Shown here piece after piece: positions 11,600-19,481 of a DNA stretch of 64,000 nucleotides (position 1 is its first letter; each line of letters opens with the position of its first letter). Both the position numbers and the translations under genes were made by a program. The notes below the pieces were generated by a model. It saw only the letters and a program-made list of their open reading frames with translations, made no database searches and was not told where the DNA came from. This stretch comes from Myxococcales bacterium (GTDB lineage: Bacteria > Myxococcota_A > Bradymonadia > UBA7976 > UBA1532), in assembly GCA_020633435.1 (NCBI GenBank), contig JACKDP010000001.1:1426001-1490000 (forward strand), given 5' to 3'.

Positions 11600-12319
11600 A
11601 TGATCGAGGTCGCTCACGAACACCTGATCGTCGACGATCTCACCTTCGAGGTCCGCAGGAGCGTCCGGCGGAAGACGGTCGAGATCACCGTGGACCGAGG
11701 CGGTGAGCTGATCATCACGGCACCGCCCGGCGTCGCCGGTGACGTGCTCGGCGCCTTTGTGCGCGAGAAGAAGTTCTGGCTCTACACCCGGCTCGCCGAG
11801 AAGGAGGCGCTGCAGCAGCCCAGGGGAAGCAAGGAGTTCGTCTCGGGCGAGGGCTTCCCCTACCTGGGGCGGAGCTACCGGCTGCTGCTGGTGGACGCCC
11901 AGGAGGTGCCGCTGAAGCTGGAGTCCGGGCGCTTCAAGCTCAGGCGGGACGAGGCCCCTGGCGGCCGGGAGCACTTCATTCGCTGGTACGCCGAGCACGC
12001 CGCGCCCTGGTTGCGCAGGCGCGTCAAGGGCTGGGCCTCGCGCATGGGCGTTCAGCCCAGGGGCGTCGAGGTACGCGACCTCGGCTTCCGCTGGGGCTCA
12101 TGCGGGCAGGCGGGCGGGGTCAACTTCCACTGGGCGACGATTCTGCTGCCCGTGACGGCGGTGGACTATGTGATCGTCCACGAGCTGGCCCACCTCGTCG
12201 AGCCGAACCACACGCCGGAATTCTGGCAGCAAGTGGCCCGCGCGCTGCCTGAGTACGAGCAGCGCAAGGCCTGGCTGGCGGAGCACGGAGGCCGCGCACT
12301 GCTCTTGAGCAGGGCCTAG
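11600..12319 (+). CDS. YgjP/SprT-like zinc metallopeptidase (M48-type, DUF45) of the hsd operon
   Basis: 239 aa. The HExxH zinc motif is H194-E-L-A-H198 (IVHELAHLVEPNH), with His204 a probable third ligand. The preceding RWGSC and VNFHWATILLP blocks are typical of the YgjP/DUF45 family. The N-terminal half carries the usual beta-rich segment (VRRSVRRKTVEITVDRGG). The ATG directly abuts the hsdR stop (11597-11599), so it is the last gene of the operon. Such metalloprotease genes often sit in type I restriction operons, possibly to control subunit levels; the substrate is not established. Confidence 0.88.
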   Translation: MIEVAHEHLIVDDLTFEVRRSVRRKTVEITVDRGGELIITAPPGVAGDVLGAFVREKKFWLYTRLAEKEALQQPRGSKEFVSGEGFPYLGRSYRLLLVDAQEVPLKLESGRFKLRRDEAPGGREHFIRWYAEHAAPWLRRRVKGWASRMGVQPRGVEVRDLGFRWGSCGQAGGVNFHWATILLPVTAVDYVIVHELAHLVEPNHTPEFWQQVARALPEYEQRKAWLAEHGGRALLLSRA

Positions 12320-12456
12320 CGGGTGATCGCGCCGGGGGCTGCGTCGCCCTGGGAGCCAGGCCCCAGCACTGCCCGCCAGGCCAGCGTCCAGGGGCGGGCT
12401 TTCCCCGCGGCGCCCGGTGGGCCCATGATGGAGGGGACCGGACCTGGAGAGTGCCC

Positions 12457-12867
12457 ATGGCCGACGCCACCGCCATCGAGCTGGAGCGCCAGCTCCCCTT
12501 CCCCCCCGCGGCCGTCTGGGCGGCCCTGACGGAGCCGGGCCTGCACGCCCGGTGGTGGGCCGCCGGCGATGTGCGGCCGGTGCCGGGCCACCGCTTCGAG
12601 CTGGACATGGGGGCGTTCGGCGCCCAGGCCTGCGAGGTGCTGGCCGTGGAGCCGGAGCGGCTGTTCTCCATCCGGTTCGCGGTCGGGCAGCTCGACTCGA
12701 CCCTCACCTGGCGCCTGACGCCGGCGGAGGACGGCACCCGCCTCGGGCTCGTGCACGGCGGGTTCAACCTCGAGCAGGAGAGCGGCCGGCGCGCGCTCGC
12801 GGGGATGGGCCGGGGCTGGCCGTCGGTGCTGCAGCGCCTCGCGGCGCTCCTGGAGGCGGAGCAGTAG
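12457..12867 (+). CDS. SRPBCC (AHSA1-like) family protein
   Basis: 136 aa. The N terminus matches START/AHSA1 small-ligand or co-chaperone folds: a beta strand, then LPFPPAAVWAALTEPGLHARWW, a later TLTWRLTP strand and a long C-terminal helix from about residue 105. I chose the ATG at 12457, which has GGAGA 7 nt upstream; an in-frame GTG at 12451 sits too close to it. These proteins bind hydrophobic ligands or assist Hsp90-like partners, and the role here is unknown. About 137 nt without a gene separate it from the hsd operon. Confidence 0.8.
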   Translation: MADATAIELERQLPFPPAAVWAALTEPGLHARWWAAGDVRPVPGHRFELDMGAFGAQACEVLAVEPERLFSIRFAVGQLDSTLTWRLTPAEDGTRLGLVHGGFNLEQESGRRALAGMGRGWPSVLQRLAALLEAEQ

Positions 12868-12974
12868 CCGGATTTCCACCGCGCGGCCCTCGAAAATCCA
12901 GGAGGGGGCGCCACTACCCGCCTGAAACCATTGCAGTTTTCCCGGCGGCACGGTCTTCGCTTCGCGAGGACGTC

Positions 12975-14171
12975 ATGCGCACCCGCCCCGCTCTCCTCTG
13001 CTTGCTGGCCACGCTGACGGCCTGCGCGCCGGCCGCCGAGCAGCCGGGCGAGGCCGCGCAGTACGTGGGCGACCGGGCCTTCCGGCGCGCGGTGCTGGAG
13101 GAGGCCCTCTGGCGGCCGGTGCTGCCCTACAGCCAGAGCCTGCTGGCGAGCTACGCCCTGCCGACCGGGGGCTGGGAGCTGCTGCCCCTGCTGGACGCGC
13201 GCGTCGCGCCCTTCCGGCGGGCGGACGCCGAGGCGCTGGCGGCGGGCGAGCCACTGACCCTGGCCGACGGCGCCGCGCTCGATCCGACGGATCCGGCGGT
13301 GGGGCAGGCGGTGTTCGCCACCCTGCCGATGCGCGCCGACCGCTACCTGGACTGGCTGGCGGCTCGCCCCGCGCTCTGGGCGTCGGTGGGGCTGCCCGAG
13401 CAGCCCGACGGCACGGTGCGGGGCCTGGTGCGCTTCGCCGAGCCCGACGGCACGGTGCGGGTGGGCATGGCCTGCGCCTTCTGCCACGGGGCCGACGGGG
13501 TGCCGGGCCGCGGCGAGCGGCGGCTGGATCTGGGCCGCGCGCGGGCGCTGTACGCGGTGGCTCGGGGCCAGGACGCCGGCGATCCGGTGCCCGTCGCGCT
13601 GGCGGCGTGGGGGCCCGGCCACGTCGACGTGACGGACGGCGCCCTCGACAACCCCACCGTCATCCCGGATCTGGTCGGGCTCGCCGAGGCGCGCTGGCTG
13701 AACCACAGCGGCGTCATCCGGGTGACCCGCCGCAGCACCTTCGCCGTGCGCTTCGAGACGCAGTACATCCTCGGGCACCGGATGCTGGCGCGGCCCGACC
13801 GGGCGCTCATGTGGGCGCTGGCGGCGTACGTCGTCGAGCTCGGGCCGGCCGCAGCGGCACCCCCGGCGTCGGCCGGCGCGACGGCGTTCGCCGCGCGCTG
13901 CGCCGGCTGCCACGAGCCGGCCTGGGGCTACGGCGGTGGCCTCGTCCCGGCCGAGGCCCTGGCGAGCGACCCGGCCGTCGCCCACGATCCCGAGCGCGGC
14001 ACGGGCGCCTACCGGGTACCCCGCCTGCTGGGCATCGCCGGGCGCGCGCCCTACCTGCACGACGGCAGCGCGCCGACGCTCGCGGCCCTGCTCGACGGGG
14101 GCCACCCCGCCGGCGCGCCCCTCGACGCGGCTACCCGCGATGCCCTGATCGACTTCCTCAACACGCTGTAA
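12975..14171 (+). CDS. dihaem cytochrome c lipoprotein
   Basis: 398 aa. Residues 1-17 form a lipoprotein signal ending LTAC (Cys17), so it is probably anchored to an envelope membrane. Two haem-binding motifs are present: C167-A-F-C-H171 and C309-A-G-C-H313. A late RVPRLLGIAGRAPYLHDGS segment is typical of MauG/di-haem peroxidase-like and related electron-transfer cytochromes, where the Tyr/His region lies near a haem. I chose the ATG at 12975 for its signal peptide; the frame is open much further upstream. The small lipoprotein gene 23 nt downstream is probably co-transcribed. The electron donor and acceptor are unknown. Confidence 0.88.
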   Translation: MRTRPALLCLLATLTACAPAAEQPGEAAQYVGDRAFRRAVLEEALWRPVLPYSQSLLASYALPTGGWELLPLLDARVAPFRRADAEALAAGEPLTLADGAALDPTDPAVGQAVFATLPMRADRYLDWLAARPALWASVGLPEQPDGTVRGLVRFAEPDGTVRVGMACAFCHGADGVPGRGERRLDLGRARALYAVARGQDAGDPVPVALAAWGPGHVDVTDGALDNPTVIPDLVGLAEARWLNHSGVIRVTRRSTFAVRFETQYILGHRMLARPDRALMWALAAYVVELGPAAAAPPASAGATAFAARCAGCHEPAWGYGGGLVPAEALASDPAVAHDPERGTGAYRVPRLLGIAGRAPYLHDGSAPTLAALLDGGHPAGAPLDAATRDALIDFLNTL

Positions 14172-14194
14172 TCCTTGATGAAAGGCGAAGACCG

Positions 14195-14776
14195 ATGCGC
14201 ACCCTCCTGACCACCCTCGCCGCCCTGGCCCTCGCGGCCTGCGCCCAGGACACCGACGACGGCGCCGACGCGGGCCTCGAGCCCGGGCGGACGACCCTCG
14301 CGCTGACGTTCGTGTCGGGGCACCTCGGCAACTACTGGGACTGCCCCGAAGAGGCCCTGTCGCTGCCGGGCGGCGGCGCCCCGGGGGCGCCCGCGGAGCG
14401 CGCCGAGGCCGGCGACTGCGCCGAGGACTGTGGCCTGCTCAACTGCGACGCCGCCATGGTCGTCATCCAGGTCGAGAACACCGGCGACGTCGGCCTGGCC
14501 ACGCTGCGGGCCGAAGACCTGGTCATCCACCTGGCCCCGCCCCAGGCCAGCGAGATCCTGGCGGTGACGGACGCGGCCACGGGCGCCCCGCCCGGGCCCC
14601 TCGCGCCCGGCGCCTCGGTGCAGATCCGCGTCGACTTCCGCGGCCCGCCCGCCGGCGACTGGCGCGAGCAGCTCCCGGTGGAGGTGGACGTCGTGGGCGA
14701 TGACGCCGCGGGGCCCGCGGCCCGCGAGTCGCTGGAGACGCCCGGCCTGTCCCGCCTCTCGGCCGTCGCCACCTGA
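14195..14776 (+). CDS. hypothetical lipoprotein
   Basis: 193 aa. A signal peptide ends in a lipobox, ALAAC (Cys16), followed by a short acidic linker. The mature part has four clustered cysteines (CAEDCGLLNC plus an earlier DCPEE). Its second half reads like a beta-sandwich (VVIQVENTGDVGLATL, then VQIRVDFRG), similar in feel to CARDB/Ig-like extracellular domains. It lies 23 nt after the dihaem cytochrome gene. No specific family is recognised. The downstream GNAT gene begins 1 nt after its stop. Confidence 0.75.
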   Translation: MRTLLTTLAALALAACAQDTDDGADAGLEPGRTTLALTFVSGHLGNYWDCPEEALSLPGGGAPGAPAERAEAGDCAEDCGLLNCDAAMVVIQVENTGDVGLATLRAEDLVIHLAPPQASEILAVTDAATGAPPGPLAPGASVQIRVDFRGPPAGDWREQLPVEVDVVGDDAAGPAARESLETPGLSRLSAVAT

Positions 14777-14777
14777 G

Positions 14778-15302
14778 GTGGGCGTCACGCTGCGCCCCGC
14801 CACCCTGGCCGACGCCCCGCTGCTGCGGCGCTGGGAGCGCGAGCCCCACCTGATCGCGACGCTCGGCGATGACGACTGGCAGTGGGAGACCGAGCTCGGG
14901 CGCGACCTGCCTTGGCGGGCGTCGCTCATCGCGGAGGTGGGCGGGCACCCCATCGGCTTCCTGGAGATCATCGATCCGGCCGCCGACGAGGAGCAGTACT
15001 GGGGCGACTGCGGCCCGGGCCTGCGGGCGGTGGACATCTGGGTGGGCGATCCGGGCTCCCTGGGCCGGGGCCTGGGCACCGAGATGATGACCCTGGCCCT
15101 GGACCGCTGCTTCGCGGCGCCCGACGTCACCGCCGTCGTCATCGATCCGCTCTTCGGCAACGCGGCGGCGCGGCGCTTCTACGAGCGCCTGGGCTTCGCC
15201 TTCGTGGAGCGGCGGTGGTTCGGCGACGACGACACCGCCGTCTACCGGCTCGAGCGCGCGGTCTGGGCGGAGTGTCGCGCCCGCTTGACGCCCGCCCCCT
15301 GA
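14778..15302 (+). CDS. GNAT acetyltransferase, aminoglycoside 6'-N-acetyltransferase / siderophore-type
   Basis: 174 aa from the GTG at 14778, one base after the upstream stop. The N terminus LRPATLADAPLLRRW is a standard GNAT start. The acetyl-CoA site appears as GSLGRGLGTEMM, followed by DPLFGNAAARRFYERLGF. The middle segment (EIIDPAADEEQYWGD and AVDIWVGDP) matches the Acetyltransf_8/AAC(6')-like subgroup. That subgroup includes aminoglycoside acetyltransferases and siderophore-biosynthesis enzymes, and the sequence does not decide between substrates. The GTG start is inferred from the conserved beginning of the domain and tight spacing. Confidence 0.82.
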   Translation: MGVTLRPATLADAPLLRRWEREPHLIATLGDDDWQWETELGRDLPWRASLIAEVGGHPIGFLEIIDPAADEEQYWGDCGPGLRAVDIWVGDPGSLGRGLGTEMMTLALDRCFAAPDVTAVVIDPLFGNAAARRFYERLGFAFVERRWFGDDDTAVYRLERAVWAECRARLTPAP

Positions 15303-15364
15303 CACCTGCCATGCCGGCGCGACGATCCCGGGGGTCAGGCGCCGAAAACGGCTGAAAACGCGGG

Positions 15365-15380
15365 TGGCACGGCCGCTGCA
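15365..15380 (+). promoter_or_regulatory. sigma-54 (-24/-12) promoter of the upstream Cys-repeat lipoprotein copy
   Basis: TGGCACGGCCGCTGCA matches the sigma-54 consensus, with GG and GC separated by exactly 10 nt. It lies 60 nt before the start codon. The identical 16-mer precedes the downstream copy at 16717. Confidence 0.75.
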
Positions 15381-15440
15381 ATCCTGTCTTGTCGAGCCCA
15401 GAGGGGCGAAACGAAACGAGATTCCGACCGGAGGCTTCCC

Positions 15441-16446
15441 ATGAAGTTCAACACGCTGCACACCCTGACCGCTGGCATCGCCCTGAGCCTGAGCATGGCC
15501 GCCTGTGGCACCGCCGAGGAGGGCACCGACGACCTCGGCGCCGCCCTGGACCAGCTCGAGGCCCAGGCCGAGCAGGCCGCCCTGCGCGAGCACGGCGTCG
15601 ACCAGGAGGACCAGGACGCCGCCGCCGCCGACGAGGAGGCCGGCGCCGAGCTCGGCGACGAGGCCGACGAGGCGCCCCGCCCCGGCGAGCGCATCGGCGA
15701 CTTCTGCAACGAGCGCTCCGCCGAGGTCCTCGCCCGCTGCGAGGCCCGCCTCGCCGAGGGCGGGGAGCTGCCCGAGCAGGCCGAGAGCTGCGACGACGTC
15801 GCCGACCACGCCCGCCGCGAGTGCGTGCGCCGCGCCGTCCGCCACGTCCGCCACCGCATGGAGGAGCACAACGACGGCTGCTGCGAGGAGGCCCGCGGCG
15901 CCGCCCAGGCCTGCGTCGAGGCCGGGGGCGACCGCGAGGAGTGCCGCCAGGCTGCCCTGGACGCCGGCCGCGCCTGCATGGACGAGAACCCCGACCGCCC
16001 CTTGGCGGCCTGCGGGCGAGGCCGGCGGCGACCGCCCCGAGCGCCCCAGCCCCCGAGGGCGAGGAAGGCGGCGACCGCCCGGCGCCCCCGGCCGGTGAGG
16101 AGGGCGGCGACCGCCCCGAGCGCCCCCAGCCCCCCGAGGGCGAGGGCGACGACTGCCGCGGCGTGGCCCGCGCCGCCGGTGAGGCCTGCATCGCCGACGG
16201 CGGCACGCCCGAGGACTGCCGCCAGGTCGCCATGGCCGCGGGCGCCGAGTGCGCCGGCGTCGAGCTGCCCCCGCCGCCCGCCGACGGCGAGGAGCCCCCG
16301 CCGCCCCCCCCGGGCGCCGAGGAGCCGAGCGACGAGTGCCGCCAGGCCGCCCGCGCCGCCGGTGAGGCCTGCCTCTCCGAGGGGGGCGATCCCCTGACTG
16401 CCGCGAGGCCGCCATGGCCGCCGGCCGCGCCTGCATGGAGGGCTGA
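15441..16446 (+). pseudogene. frameshifted upstream copy of a Cys-repeat lipoprotein gene
   Basis: The first 190 codons are nearly identical to the intact copy at 16793-17872: same lipoprotein signal, here ending SMAAC, and the same Cys-rich domain through NPDRP. After codon 190 the frame breaks. One base is inserted near 16000, two are lost in C-runs near 16045-16060, and one more is lost near 16391. In the restored frame the later Cys repeats are still readable, ending at TGA 16444-16446. Promoter and RBS are conserved, so it may still be transcribed. All indels fall in G/C-rich stretches, so sequencing or assembly error is the main alternative. Confidence 0.75.
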
Positions 16447-16487
16447 CACCCGCCCGCCGCTGTCCCCGTCAGCGGCATGACAGCCCT

Positions 16488-16554
16488 GAACGCCCCCGCG
16501 ATCCCCGCGCGGGGGCGTTCGCTTTCGGACCCCCGTGCCCCCCGCGCGGGGGTC
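16488..16554 (+). terminator. tandem intrinsic-terminator-like hairpins after the upstream copy
   Basis: A 13-bp perfect stem (16488-16500 with 16508-16520, loop ATCCCCG) is followed by GCTTTCGG. A second 8-bp stem follows directly (16528-16535 with 16547-16554), and a weaker third to about 16600. There is no long U-tract, as is common in very G+C-rich genomes. Confidence 0.7.
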
Positions 16555-16716
16555 TTCGCGTTCGGACCCCCGCGCACCCCGCGCGGGCGTCCCCCGCGGA
16601 CCCGCCCCCCGCCGTCGATGACACTGTCGCGTTCTCTTGACGCTGCCCGGATGACACCCGCCATGTCAGCGTGACGATCTCGGGCCCCAACGACGAGAAA
16701 GCCCGGAAAACCTGGG

Positions 16717-16732
16717 TGGCACGGCCGCTGCA
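16717..16732 (+). promoter_or_regulatory. sigma-54 (-24/-12) promoter of the intact Cys-repeat lipoprotein gene
   Basis: TGGCACGGCCGCTGCA, GG-N10-GC, is identical to the site at 15365 and again about 60 nt before the ATG. The leader down to the RBS (ACCGGAGGCTTCCC) is also almost identical between copies. Confidence 0.75.
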
Positions 16733-16792
16733 ACTGTGTTCTGTCGAGCCCAGAGGGGTGAAACAAAACGAGATTCCGACCGGAGGCTTCCC

Positions 16793-17872
16793 ATGAAGTT
16801 CAGCGCCCTGCACACCCTGACCGCTGGCATCGCACTCAGCCTGAGCATGACTGCCTGTGGCACCGCCGAGGAGGGCACCGACGACCTCGGCGCCGCCCTG
16901 GACCAGCTCGAGGCCCAGGCCGAGCAGGCCGCCCTGCGCGAGCACGGCGTCGACCAGGAGGACCAGGACGCCGCCGCCGCCGACGAGGAGGCCGGCGCCG
17001 AGCTCGGCGACGAGGCCGACGAGGCGCCCCGCCCCGGCGAGCGCATCGGCGACTTCTGCAACGAGCGCTCCGCCGAGGTCCTCGCCCGCTGCGAGGCCCG
17101 CCTCGCCGAGGGCGGGGAGCTGCCCGAGCAGGCCGAGAGCTGCGACGACGTCGCCGACCACGCCCGCCGCGAGTGCGTGCGCCGCGCCGTCCGCCACGTC
17201 CGCCACCGCATGGAGGAGCACAACGACGGCTGCTGCGAGGAGGCCCGCGGCGCCGCCCAGGCCTGCGTCGAGGCCGGGGGCGACCGCGAGGAGTGCCGCC
17301 AGGCTGCCCTGGACGCCGGCCGCGCCTGCATGGACGAGAACCCCGACCGCCCCGAGCGGCCCGCGGGCGAGGCCGGCGGCGACCGCCCCGAGCGCCCCCA
17401 GCCCCCCGAGGGCGAGGAAGGCGGCGATCGCCCCGAGCGCCCGCAGCCCCCGGAGGGCGAGGCCGGCGGCGACCGCCCCGAGCGCCCCCAGCCCCCGGCC
17501 GGTGAGGAGCCCCCGCCGCCCCCGGAGGGCGAGGGCGATGACTGCCGCGGCGTGGCCCGCGCCGCTGGCGAGGCCTGCATCGCCGACGGTGGCACGCCCG
17601 AGGACTGCCGCCAGGTCGCCATGGCCGCGGGCGCCGAGTGCGCCGGCGTCGAGCTGCCCCCGCCCCCCGCGGACGGCGAGCAGCCCCCCGAGGGTCGCCA
17701 GCCCCCGGAGGGTCGCGAGCCCCCCCCGCCGCCCCCCGGTGGCGAGGAGCCCAGCGAGGAGTGCCGCCAGGCCGCTCGCGCCGCCGGTGAGGCCTGCCTC
17801 TCCGAGGGCGGCGACCCCCGGGACTGCCGCGAGGCCGCCATGGCCGCCGGCCGCGCCTGCATGGAGGGCTGA
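16793..17872 (+). CDS. Cys-repeat, Pro/Glu-rich lipoprotein (intact downstream copy)
   Basis: 359 aa. The signal peptide ends at Cys22 (SMTAC), so the product is a probable lipoprotein. An acidic linker is followed by a Cys-rich helical domain (about residues 75-180). Next comes a low-complexity linker of repeated GGDRPERPQPPEGE units (about 185-240), then two more Cys modules. A recurring motif is C-R-x-A-A-x-A-A-G-x-x-C, then about 8 residues, then C-R. The pattern suggests paired disulfides or metal binding; I recognise no family. It is expressed from a sigma-54-type promoter with its own terminator, so it is probably monocistronic and regulated by an enhancer-binding protein. Confidence 0.85.
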   Translation: MKFSALHTLTAGIALSLSMTACGTAEEGTDDLGAALDQLEAQAEQAALREHGVDQEDQDAAAADEEAGAELGDEADEAPRPGERIGDFCNERSAEVLARCEARLAEGGELPEQAESCDDVADHARRECVRRAVRHVRHRMEEHNDGCCEEARGAAQACVEAGGDREECRQAALDAGRACMDENPDRPERPAGEAGGDRPERPQPPEGEEGGDRPERPQPPEGEAGGDRPERPQPPAGEEPPPPPEGEGDDCRGVARAAGEACIADGGTPEDCRQVAMAAGAECAGVELPPPPADGEQPPEGRQPPEGREPPPPPPGGEEPSEECRQAARAAGEACLSEGGDPRDCREAAMAAGRACMEG

Positions 17873-17886
17873 ACCGACTCCCCCCC

Positions 17887-17960
17887 GGCCGCTGTCCCCG
17901 TCAGCGGCCTGACCTCCCCGGGTCCCTGAGCGCCCCCGCGATCCCCTCGCGGGGGCGCTC
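17887..17960 (+). terminator. double hairpin terminator after the Cys-repeat lipoprotein gene
   Basis: A first stem of 8 bp (17887-17894 with 17902-17909) is followed by a perfect 14-bp stem (17928-17941 with 17947-17960, loop TCCCC) and GCTTTCGG. The second hairpin is the counterpart of 16488-16520. The rest of the gap to 18098 shows no gene. Confidence 0.75.
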
Positions 17961-18098
17961 GCTTTCGGACGTTCCCCATGGATTTCGAACACTTCTGGCC
18001 ATCGCCCGCGCGCCGGCCCCCGGCGGGCTGGACACGGCCCTCGATCTGCCCCGCCGAGTCGGGCACCTTCGGGGCGGCCGTGCGATGTGGGAGCGACG

Positions 18099-19133
18099 AT
18101 GCACACGAAGACCCTGGACGAGCTGCGCCACCCTCACACCTTCGGCGCCGACGAGCGCCGCGGCGCCGAGCGCCGGACGTGGTGGGTCATCGGGCTGACG
18201 GCGGTGATGATGACCGTCGAGATCGCCGCGGGGATGCTCTTCGGCTCCATGGCCCTGCTCGCCGATGGCTGGCACATGGGCACGCACGCGGCCGCCCTGG
18301 GCATCACCGTCTTCGCGTACGTCTACGCGCGGCGACACGCCGATGACCCCCGCTACACCTTCGGCACGGGCAAGGTCGGGGCCCTGGGCGGCTTCGCCAG
18401 CGCCGTGGGCCTGGCGGTGGTGGCGCTGCTGGTGCTGGTCGAGAGCGCGGTGCGCATGGCGGCGCCCGTGGCCATCCGGTTCGACGAGGCCATCGCCGTC
18501 GCGGTGATCGGGCTGGTGGTCAACCTCGCCTCGGCGCTCATCCTGCGGGACCACGACCACGGCCACGGGCACCACGGCCACCACGACCACCACGACCCCC
18601 ACGACCACCACGACCACGACCACCACGACCACCACGACCACCACGACCACCACGACCACCACGACCACCACGACGGGCTCCACCACGACCACAACCTGCG
18701 CGGCGCCTACCTGCACGTCCTGGCCGACGCCCTCACCTCGGTCCTGGCCATCGCGGCGCTGCTGGCCGGCAAGTCCCTCGGCTGGGCCTGGATGGATCCC
18801 GCGATGGGGGTCGTCGGCGCCCTGGTCATCGCCCGGTGGTCCATCGGCCTGCTGCGCGACACCAGCGCGGTGCTCCTCGACGCCGAGATCCCCGCCGCGC
18901 GCCGGCAGACCATCCAGGCGGCCATCGAGGCCGACGCCGACAACCGCGTGGTCGACCTGCACGTCTGGCGCGTCGGGCCCCGGCACCTGGCGGCCATCGT
19001 GGCCGTCATCACCCATGACCCGCAGCCGCCGGCCCACTACCGGGCCCTGCTCGCGGCGCACGGCGACCTCGCCCATGTGACCATCGAGGTGCACGCCTGC
19101 GCCGGGGAGCCCTGCGCGGCCGACGCCGCGTGA
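18099..19133 (+). CDS. dmeF: DmeF-type cation diffusion facilitator (Co/Ni/Cd/Zn efflux)
   Basis: 344 aa. The CDF antiporter exports divalent metal from the cytoplasm. Membrane segments begin near residue 27 (WWVIGLTAVMMTVEIAAGML). The site motif LADGWHMGTHA (H/D of the transport site) and the second site HVLADALTSVLA are both intact. Between TM4 and TM5 lies a very long His/Asp loop (about 151-198). The C-terminal domain (VVDLHVWRVGPRHLAAIV) is the cytoplasmic metal-sensing fold. The N terminus MHTKTLDELRHPHTF is characteristic of DmeF. I chose the ATG at 18099 because GGGAG lies 5 nt upstream. Metal specificity is inferred from family only. Confidence 0.9.
   Translation: MHTKTLDELRHPHTFGADERRGAERRTWWVIGLTAVMMTVEIAAGMLFGSMALLADGWHMGTHAAALGITVFAYVYARRHADDPRYTFGTGKVGALGGFASAVGLAVVALLVLVESAVRMAAPVAIRFDEAIAVAVIGLVVNLASALILRDHDHGHGHHGHHDHHDPHDHHDHDHHDHHDHHDHHDHHDHHDGLHHDHNLRGAYLHVLADALTSVLAIAALLAGKSLGWAWMDPAMGVVGALVIARWSIGLLRDTSAVLLDAEIPAARRQTIQAAIEADADNRVVDLHVWRVGPRHLAAIVAVITHDPQPPAHYRALLAAHGDLAHVTIEVHACAGEPCAADAA
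18549..18690 (+). repeat. coding His/Asp tandem repeat in dmeF
   Basis: The DNA is a near-perfect array of CACGACCAC units (9-bp period) giving repeated His-Asp-His in the cytoplasmic loop, about 48 residues long. Such loops bind metal ions. The repetitive DNA makes length variation between strains, or assembly error, likely. Confidence 0.85.
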
Positions 19134-19217
19134 TTGCTACGTGATTTCAAAAGCCTACCGCGGCGCCAGCCGGGCCCGGTTCCTCGCTCGATCGCCGAGC
19201 GCGCGCCGGGCGAGGTC

Positions 19218-19481
19218 ATGGCCCAGGTGCTGGCAGCCGGCGCCGATCCCGACGGGCGGGGACCCGGCGATCTGACCGCGGCCTTCCTGGCGGCCGCCCG
19301 GGGCGCGCGCTCGGACCTGCCCCGTGCGATCGGCGTCATCGAGGCCCTCCGGGCCGCGGGCGCGGACCTCGACGTCGTCTGCACCGCCGATCCCACGGGC
19401 CAGCACAGCGGCAAGACAGCGCGGCAGATCCTCAATGAACTCGGGGTGTTGCCGGGATGGCTCAGGCCCCGTCGGCGGTGA
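19218..19481 (+). CDS. short ankyrin-repeat-like protein, possibly a remnant
   Basis: 87 aa. Two ankyrin-like segments are visible: MAQVLAAGADPDGRG then LTAAFLAAARGA, and VIEALRAAGADLDVVC then GKTARQILNEL. The start is uncertain. There is only a weak GAGG before the ATG at 19218, and the frame is open back to the dmeF stop, so it may be the 3' remnant of a longer ankyrin gene. Its last 20 nt overlap the convergent CDGSH gene, which is unusual for two real genes. Confidence 0.45.
   Translation: MAQVLAAGADPDGRGPGDLTAAFLAAARGARSDLPRAIGVIEALRAAGADLDVVCTADPTGQHSGKTARQILNELGVLPGWLRPRRR

Noticed and set aside
15448..16449. Minus-strand protein opposite the decayed lipoprotein copy
   Set aside because: Pro/Gly/Ser/Arg low-complexity shadow of the Cys-repeat gene.
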